A stretch of 64,000 bases of DNA from Spirogloea muscicola (lineage: Eukaryota; Streptophyta; Zygnematophyceae; Spirogloeales; Spirogloeaceae). Position numbers and translations under genes: made by a program. The notes beneath the pieces are model-generated. The model saw nothing but the letters and a program-made list of their open reading frames with translations, had not been told where the DNA came from and did not search any database. Location: the NCBI GenBank assembly GCA_009602725.1, contig WELB01000010.1, positions 442,027-506,026 on the forward strand, read 5' to 3'. Positions 58,105 through 64,000 of this stretch are shown here, piece after piece; within the stretch, counting starts at the first letter, position 1, and every line of letters starts with the position of its first letter.

Positions 58105-59185
58105 ATGGCCGCCGCCGCCGCCACCGCCTCCTGCGCCGCAGCCGCCACTTGCCTCGTGCAGAAGGCCGCCGCCCCCAAGCAGGCGGCCGCCAAGGCCGTC
58201 CGCGGTGAGCCCCTTGCCCGCCCTGCCGCTTTCACACGACCAGTCGGCCTTCCTCCCAGTCGCTCCTTTGTGGCCCTCGTCCGGGTACTCTCCATTCGTT
58301 AGTGCTAAGCCTGTGGCAGCGGCGTCGTCGTCAGACGGCCCTCTGGGATTGCTGTGCGCCAGCAGCTGGCTTTGCAGACGGCTTGTGTTGCAGCCGCCTG
58401 CTTTGCCTGTCAGTGAGGTCTGACTCAAATAGGCACGACTCGGGGCCAACTTGGATGCGTTCCTAAGGCCTATTGTTGTTCGTAATTGCATAAAAAGCGG
58501 GACTGGATAATAGTCAACATGTTTAGGAGTCTTCATAGCATTTGATGCTAACTTTACTTGTCCTTAGCACCTGCGTAGACACCATTTCTTGACCCCCTCA
58601 TCCCCTCTAACCATTTCTTATCGTCGTATTCAAGTCTCCTGTTAAACATAAATAGAGTGAGTCTACCAACAAGAGGAGGCTACTCATGACAGGGTTGTCT
58701 TGTGGCATCAAGTCTTTGCACACTTTGCCCATTCTTACACGTACGGCGCCCTGTGACCATAGTCCAATCAATAAAGTTGTGAAGAGAAACTCCTGTCAGA
58801 TTTTCAAGGGGTTAGCAGAAATTAGCGTCTGTGCTATTACAGGAATCACTTGAACATGTGGAACTTATACAGCTTGTGCACTTATCCTGTACTGGCAGGC
58901 CTCCCGGTTCTGCGCATGCCGCGAGTTGTCTGCTCCGCTGAGCAGAAGCAGACGCAGAAGGTGAACCTTGCAGCCGCTGCCACTGCTGCTGCCACCTTTG
59001 CCTCAGCGCACCCTGCTCTTGCCCTTGTTGACGAACGGATGAACACTGAGGGGACCGGCCTTGCCCTTGGCCTGAGCAACGGCGGCCTTGTCTGGGTTAT
59101 TCTCGGTGTATTCGGCATCATCTGGGCCCTCTATGCTACCTCGGGCTTGCCCGAGGGCAATGATGACTCCGGCCTCTCGTTGTAG
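58105..59185 (+). CDS. psbW: Photosystem II reaction centre protein W precursor
   Basis: Nuclear-encoded small thylakoid membrane subunit that stabilises the photosystem II-LHCII supercomplex. Exon 1 (58105-58204) starts [20 protein letters not shown], an alanine-rich chloroplast transit peptide. Exon 2 (58899-59185) starts [17 protein letters not shown]; a second alanine-rich, hydrophobic segment ([19 protein letters not shown]) acts as a thylakoid signal. Mature protein: [20 protein letters not shown], one membrane helix ([18 protein letters not shown]) and the C-terminus [15 protein letters not shown]...EGTG and DDSGLSL are signature PsbW sequences. The length, 128 residues, matches precursors of land plants. 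The intron of 694 bases is GT-AG. Intact. Confidence 0.95.
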
Positions 59186-60300
59186 GCGGTTAGTGCAGTA
59201 GTGTGGCTGCACCCCCTCACAGAGAGTAAAGTTGTCGAGATGTTCAAACCTCCTCCCTTGTTGGAGTGGCGTCACTTCTATTAACAGACATTGGTCCTGA
59301 CGCTATCCAATTTGTATATTGCTTGCTTGCAACATGGTTCATTTCATTGTGGTGTTTATATGCTCTTGTAGTCTGTGTTGTGCCGCATGTTGAATGGTCA
59401 CCTCATCTTCCTCGCTGTAAAAGCTTACCCATAGCTGTCTGCAGCTGTTCAGGGATTATTCCTGTGTTCAGCGGGTGTGTGCACTTCAATGTGTTCTTTG
59501 TAAGCATGCCAGGTCTTAGCAGACAATCTCCATAGTTGCTGACCAGTCATAGAAGGTACTGGCTTGTTTGCCCTCGTGCGCTTGCAAGGACCTGAGGGTC
59601 AAGGTGCACTACTGTGTCCATATGGTGCTTGCACTGCTGGACTTTTGGCTGTGCAGGGTTTCTCAAGAGTCAGTATTGAAGCTTCCTGATGTGGCCATGG
59701 TAGCACGGGCCTTTGTTCAATTTGCCCTGTCCTCATTCATTGATACTACTGGGCCCAATAGGGCTCACACATGAAGCTGGTATACTGACCATAGGTGTCA
59801 GAGAGCTGGTAACTATCAGCTATCATGACTTCAAGCTAGAATATTACACCGCATGTGCAAAAAGTAAGCTGACAACGGCCTGCATTCACTGCGTAATTGC
59901 ATTCGCTGCTCTCTGAGGAATGACCGGGTGGATCTGAGGTGATAAGCCCGTCGCCTGCTGCATTGACAGTAGATGGCCAGCTTTGGTCGGGCGATATGTA
60001 CAAATGTAACAGAGTCGGCGTGTGCCATGGCATTGCAGCAGCTGCAGCCTGCCTTCATTGACCAAGCTCGCAACCTCTAGGCTGCATCTGAGTCACTGCT
60101 AGCCAGATGCGTGTCCACAAAGAAGTGGGTGCTGTCGCCGTCAATCATCTTGTCACTGCCAAGTGGGTGGGATGAACGTTAGAGAATGCAGAGGAAGACA
60201 CATGCACAAAATTGCATATGTGGATACTTGAGAAACAAGGCTGCTGCCAGTCAAACATTTCAACAAGACGCTCAATTGGAATCAGTCAATGATGTGGACT
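59186..60300. other. psbW 3' flank and intergenic, no gene recognised
   Basis: Convergent space between psbW and the Yippee-like gene. Short frames only, with no repeats of the LINE-tail type noticed; one of the cleaner stretches of the window. Confidence 0.6.
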
Positions 60301-61255
60301 TCAGTCCCTGCCAACTTGGTCAAGTAGGCACCGTTCCAGGATGACTTTGCCCTCCTTGTACTTCTGGTTCTTGTCAAATGCCTCTTCCTGCATGCCAGCC
60401 ATGGCAAGCAGGCTTAGGCCAATGTACAAGAACAGCAGAGCCAACTGGATCGATAACGTCAATGTGCACCCTTACCCTGGAGGCCATGGCTGACATTATC
60501 AATTGCAGCAAGCAGCTAGCATATTACAGTATTGCCCATTGCTGCCTGATCACTAGCCTTGAGCCGGCCTCAATAGGTGAAGTTGACCACTTTCCAAGTC
60601 TTCCTTGGCTTCAAAATCTGCGACATTGAGGCAGTGAAGCAAGGACGCTATCCTCCGCTGACCATAGGGCTTGGAGTGGGGCCTGAGCAGGGGTTACGCG
60701 CACGTATTTCCAGCCCACAACGCGCTGGCAGCAGTTGCAGTAGACGTCGGCGACCGTGTGGAGCCCGGTGGTCATGAGCCGGTCCTCCTTGGGGCCCAGC
60801 GACACGTTCACACTGCAGCCGCCATGCACCAGTGGAGCTTATCTCCTCACTGCACGTCGACTGCCCATGCCCAAGTGCCCACAACCCACAGCAGAATGCA
60901 ATTGCGGCAATGCTGTGCCAATGTGCGGATGCAGCCGCCTGAAAGCAGTGGGCGCTGGCCGCTCACACGCTGTTGAAGAGGTACGCCTTGCCCGCGCGGC
61001 AGTGGAACGACTGCGCCAGACCGCCGGACATGCCACAGCCAGAGGCCGCTGCCAGTGAGAGCCCTGCATTGCACGGCAACAATGGCCTTTGCAGGAAAGG
61101 GAAATGCCAATTGCTGCAACGGTGGCGCCGACGGCGGAGAGGGGCGCGGCGAGCGGTGCCTTGGAGACGAGCTCGCTGGCGTTGGCCAGGTGGCTGTGGC
61201 AGTTGCTGCAGCTGTAGATGCGGCCCTCGAGCTGGATGACAAAGAGGCGCCCCAT
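60301..61255 (-). CDS. Yippee-like zinc-binding protein
   Basis: Small zinc-binding protein of the Yippee/Mis18/cereblon fold; members associate with E3 ligase complexes (GID/CTLH) and the nucleus. Minus-strand exons: 61255-61160, 61010-60967, 60812-60704 and 60387-60301, 111 residues. Exon 1 reads [20 protein letters not shown] with the first CxxC, then [12 protein letters not shown]. Exon 2 gives [14 protein letters not shown]. Exon 3 gives [20 protein letters not shown] and [13 protein letters not shown] with the second CxxC. Exon 4 has [20 protein letters not shown]. It follows the family along its whole length. Introns 2 and 3 are GT-AG. Intron 1 appears to use a GC donor (AAG|GCACCG), since the only nearby GT would drop conserved VSK. 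The start at 61255 gives the canonical MGRLF rather than an upstream in-frame ATG (61300). Confidence 0.93.
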
Positions 61256-61420
61256 TGCCGCCGCCGCGGCAAGCGGCACTCGCCCCGCCGTCACCTCCAC
61301 TGCCGCGCCCTCGCAGCCATCTCACCTGTCGGCACGCGGGCACTCCGTGAGCCTAGGAGCGGCTCGGATACCGCCGCCGTCCGGAGCCCGTCGCTGGAGG
61401 CAGGGCCTCGGCGCTGGCCA

Positions 61421-61454
<34 letters not shown>

Positions 61455-61560
61455 AGGCGCGCGGCGGCGGCGGCGGCGGAGGCGGCGGCGGCGGGCGCGA
61501 GGACGCCTCGCCTCCAGCTGGTATCTGGTATGGCAGCTGACGCGGCGCCGGTGACGCTGA
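61256..61560. repeat. GC-rich promoter with facing GCC and GGC arrays
   Basis: About 61420-61455 is (CCG)n and 61462-61498 is (GGC)n on the same strand, an inverted triplet array able to fold into a long hairpin. It lies just upstream of the Yippee-like gene and could be part of its leader or promoter. Confidence 0.65.
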
Positions 61561-63004
61561 CGCAGGGAGGAGACCGGGCCGCGCCTACGCGACCCCCTTT
61601 TAAACCACGACTTAGTGATCTTTATTTGTGGTCCTCTCGGGCTCGTCACCGTGTGCGCCGCGTGCCTGAATCGCGTCAACGAGTGGCTTCACCGGTTTCC
61701 GCAACGTGGATCAGTGCTGCTCAGTGCACGGTACAGCCTCGAAGATGGATCCAGACTTCTGATATGCTCGGATGTTACAGCGGTCCATTAAATTGCACTT
61801 GCTGGGCTCGGGAAGATTCATGCGGTGCACGTGACCTTTACCAAGGACTGCCGTAGTTGTAGTTGGACTAATCACTACAGCAGTCGCCTGCTTCTCTCGT
61901 CTACTTTGCCACAACTTGCTCGAAATTGCAGTCGTCGGATGTGCACAATGTACCGGCCACTCTGCTTGCTGTGCTGCCTGCAGCTGGAAATTTTTGTGAG
62001 CATCTTGCGTGAACCTCATTGCTGCAACCCCTCTTTCATCTGTGGTAGCAGCTACTCGACTCTTCGAGGAAGCCAGTTCTCGTCCCTTGGGCTGGCATTG
62101 GCCCAGCCACCGTCCAAAGAGCCACAACCATCATATATTGCGCCTGACTGTATCTTGTTGTCATCTCGATGCAATTCTTTCTACTGCAAGTACCCTCGCA
62201 CTGCAGTTCGCCACAGGTGCAAGCCTGCCCCCCACGCGACTTGCACCTGAAAGTGGTTGACACCCTTGGCTGTTTACAGCAATGTTTACAGCAATGTAAA
62301 CAATAAATTCCAACTATGGAGGAGGCACAGCACTGTTTGCTTGGCCTGCACTGTGCTTATCAGGCGGGCCGAGTCACCTGCTGTGGAAGGAATAGAAGGA
62401 ATGGAGAGAAGAGGCATGCAGGATGAGCACCAGCCGCAAGTATTTGAACGCGATGCATGGCAAGAATACGATACCAGAGCAGCGTGCAGACAAAGTAGCC
62501 AAGGCTAAGCAGCCTTCCTTGGTCGTCTGTGCTGGCCTCGTGATGGTGGCCTCAAAGATCATGTGGATCCTTGATGTCAACAACTCGATCTTGCAAGCAT
62601 TTGAGCAGAGCAGTCCACATGCAACCTGCGCTATCCGCCAAGGCCATGAAATGCTAAAGGCCGCATGGTCAGGGAGTTATTGCGCAGGGTCATCACTCAT
62701 ATGCCCTGCCAGTTTGTCCAGGACAGGGTCAGAAAGACTCAAGACATGGTAAAAGGTCACACACCTGCAACATACATTGCGCATGGCTACTGCCACTGTC
62801 TACTGCAATACAAGGCTGGAACCGATTTTCAGTTTCGGTCAAGAACCGCTTCACACAGCCAGGCACAGCATGTCAGACGCAAAGGTTTCTTAGTAGCAGT
62901 AAGATGCCAACTCTTAAAAGACAACAAGCTGACCTGACGCAAGGTATGCACATGACAAGCTGACCAGACGCCAAGTCATGAAGACGATAAACTGACCTTT
63001 CTGT
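61561..63004. other. Intergenic, nothing recognised
   Basis: Short frames on both strands without recognisable domains. A duplicated GTTTACAGCAAT occurs at about 62271 and 62283. A GGGCTGGCATTGGCCCAGCC hairpin near 62090 is another member of the tail-hairpin family. Confidence 0.5.
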
Positions 63005-63715
63005 CTAGCTTGGCTTGGTCGCTTCGAGGCCATCTACTTGACGACCCTCGGACTGGAGATTATCACCCTCCATGCCATTGCTTGAAAGCGGCTGCTGGCC
63101 AGCCTTGAACCTATCCTTGAAGCCAGGTTGCCTCTGCAGCCAGTACATGTGCGCCTGCAAGCAAACAGTGTCAGCACGACGCCAACGGCGATACATACAG
63201 AAGGTCTCTAGCGCATGAATCCAACTCGAATATCAATTCGAGACTCGTCTGCATATGTAGTCCCGAAGGCAAATTTGACGACGAAAGACTCGCATCACTT
63301 ATCATTGCCGGCCGACAACAGAGAGCACGATGATGCATGAATTGCGCAAAGCCGTCAGCTGACCTGCAGAGCACCCGCCCAGCCAAGCAACAGCGTGGCG
63401 GCTAGCAGCCGCCGGTCTATCATACGTGACGCGTCAAGCTTTGCGCGATCGGCGTCGGACCGAAGCTGGCCAGACGCCGCGGGCTGCTGCCTCTTTGTCA
63501 AGTGGATGCCTGCTCGCAAGGAGGCGAGCTGGTCGACTGTGTCATCCGACGTCGCGGAGGTCGCGCGCAGAAGCACGACGAAGTGGAGCTCGCCGAGCTG
63601 TGTGGAGCCCGCCACCAGCGATGCGGCGCCAGGAACGGGACTAGGATGAGCGAAGGCCAGGGCGGCCGGCGGCCGCGGCGGCAGCGGTGGTTCCGACTGG
63701 CAGCCTGAGGTGCGA
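63005..63715 (-). CDS. Unrecognised two-exon protein
   Basis: Minus strand. The upstream exon, open from at least 63715 to 63364, reads GELHFVVLLRATSATSDDTV, GIHLTKRQQPAASGQLRSDA and a hydrophobic segment RRLLAATLLLGWAGALQ. The donor GT at 63363 and acceptor at 63155 join in phase to exon 63154-63005: AHMYWLQRQPGFKDRFKAGQ, then a hydrophilic end GLEATKPS. The hydrophobic segment may be a membrane anchor. The true start is uncertain because a family D LINE tail (63755-63790) interrupts the upstream side; sequence beyond it (minus strand, 63940-63800: MLATVLGLPFQVGTCVPSRD) may be the original N-terminus. No family recognised. Confidence 0.45.
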
Positions 63716-63754
63716 TGCTTCGGAGACGAAGGAAAGCGGCTGCTGATACTAAGA

Positions 63755-63792
63755 GAGCGGCTGTGGAAGGCAGCCAGATGCATACAGGACGA
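63755..63792 (-). repeat. LINE family D tail
   Basis: Minus-strand CTGTATGCATCTGGCTGCCT then CCACAGCCGCTCTCTTAGTATCAGCAGCCG. It is the same tail as at 42928, 44037 and 56270, here inside or just upstream of an open frame. Confidence 0.75.
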
Positions 63793-64000
63793 AGTGTGGG
63801 AGGCGGCGGCGCCAGACGGCATCGTCTACTGCAACGTCTCGAGACGGCACACAAGTGCCAACCTGGAACGGGAGCCCCAACACCGTCGCCAGCATTGGTC
63901 TCTCCCGCGAGGGGGCGGGGGGGACGAGCCCGCCGCCATGGCCGCCGTCGCTGCCGCCACGGATCGCGGGGGCGCCCGGCGCGGGCGCCGCGGGCGGCTC
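63793..64000. other. GC-rich right edge
   Basis: An ATG at 63938 (plus; MAAVAAATDRGGARRGRR) could start a gene extending beyond the window, and minus-strand frames are open too. There is not enough sequence to decide. Confidence 0.3.

Noticed and set aside
57516-58536. Large overlapping frames on both strands upstream of psbW
   Set aside because: GC-rich sequence depletes stop codons; only the psbW transit-peptide frame is conserved.
61055-61856. Plus-strand frames of 161 and 212 codons opposite the Yippee-like gene
   Set aside because: They run through the GCC/GGC arrays and antisense to a conserved gene; proline, alanine and arginine runs only.

Overview
The window is nuclear DNA from a green, photosynthetic eukaryote, most likely a streptophyte (charophyte-grade) alga. 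Three things point there. Genes are split by GT-AG introns of roughly 70-700 bases. There is a nuclear psbW gene for a photosystem II subunit with a plastid-targeting exon. There is also a malectin-domain receptor kinase of the CrRLK1L (FERONIA/THESEUS) type and a BIM-like bHLH factor, both families typical of streptophytes. Degenerate Arabidopsis-type telomere units (CCCTAAA) fit as well. I cannot name the genus from sequence alone.

Gene layout. 1-4453 (minus): 5' two thirds or so of a GP210/NUP210 nuclear-pore membrane glycoprotein, running off the left edge. 4495-7946 (plus): UNC93-like membrane protein, head-to-head with GP210 across a faulty A-run/N join. 10136-13835 (plus): complete 11-exon cytosolic HSP90 ending in MEEVD. 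20895-27102 (plus): CrRLK1L-type receptor kinase, with an intact kinase and an ectodomain containing frame breaks. 37441-38196 (plus): unrecognised protein with two C-terminal membrane segments. 39001-40348 (minus): ribosomal protein eS19, five exons. 45568-46570 (minus): BIM-like bHLH factor, N-terminus lost in a 58-N gap. 53400-55082 (minus): UPF0114 plastid membrane protein. 55723-55904 (plus): first exon of an unknown gene cut by a single N. 58105-59185 (plus): psbW. 60301-61255 (minus): Yippee-like zinc protein. 63005-about 63720 (minus): unrecognised small protein.

Everything between is mostly retrotransposon debris. The dominant class is non-LTR elements whose reverse transcriptase is followed by a CCHC-like knuckle and a restriction-like endonuclease (RLE), as in the R2/CRE/NeSL group. 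One copy (36280-34307, minus) keeps a 657-codon open frame. Another (48830-51660, plus) keeps all domains but is broken by stops and frameshifts. A third (42680-41225, minus) is a 5'-truncated near-twin of the second in opposite orientation. Many 5'-truncated copies survive only as C-terminal codas plus 3' tails, and the tails of several families share a small hairpin around GGCTGG...CCAGCC. A second class is an LTR element: two 5'LTR-PBS-gag halves at 30086-31770 and 33552-31920 face each other as a large imperfect inverted repeat, with a primer-binding site matching initiator-Met tRNA.

The host genes are unlinked housekeeping and signalling loci (nuclear pore, chaperone, ribosome, photosystem II, receptor kinase); nothing suggests an operon or pathway cluster. 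Assembly faults (single Ns at 4494 and 55905, 58 Ns at 46512-46569, an A-run at 4469-4493) all fall in GC-rich first exons or promoters.
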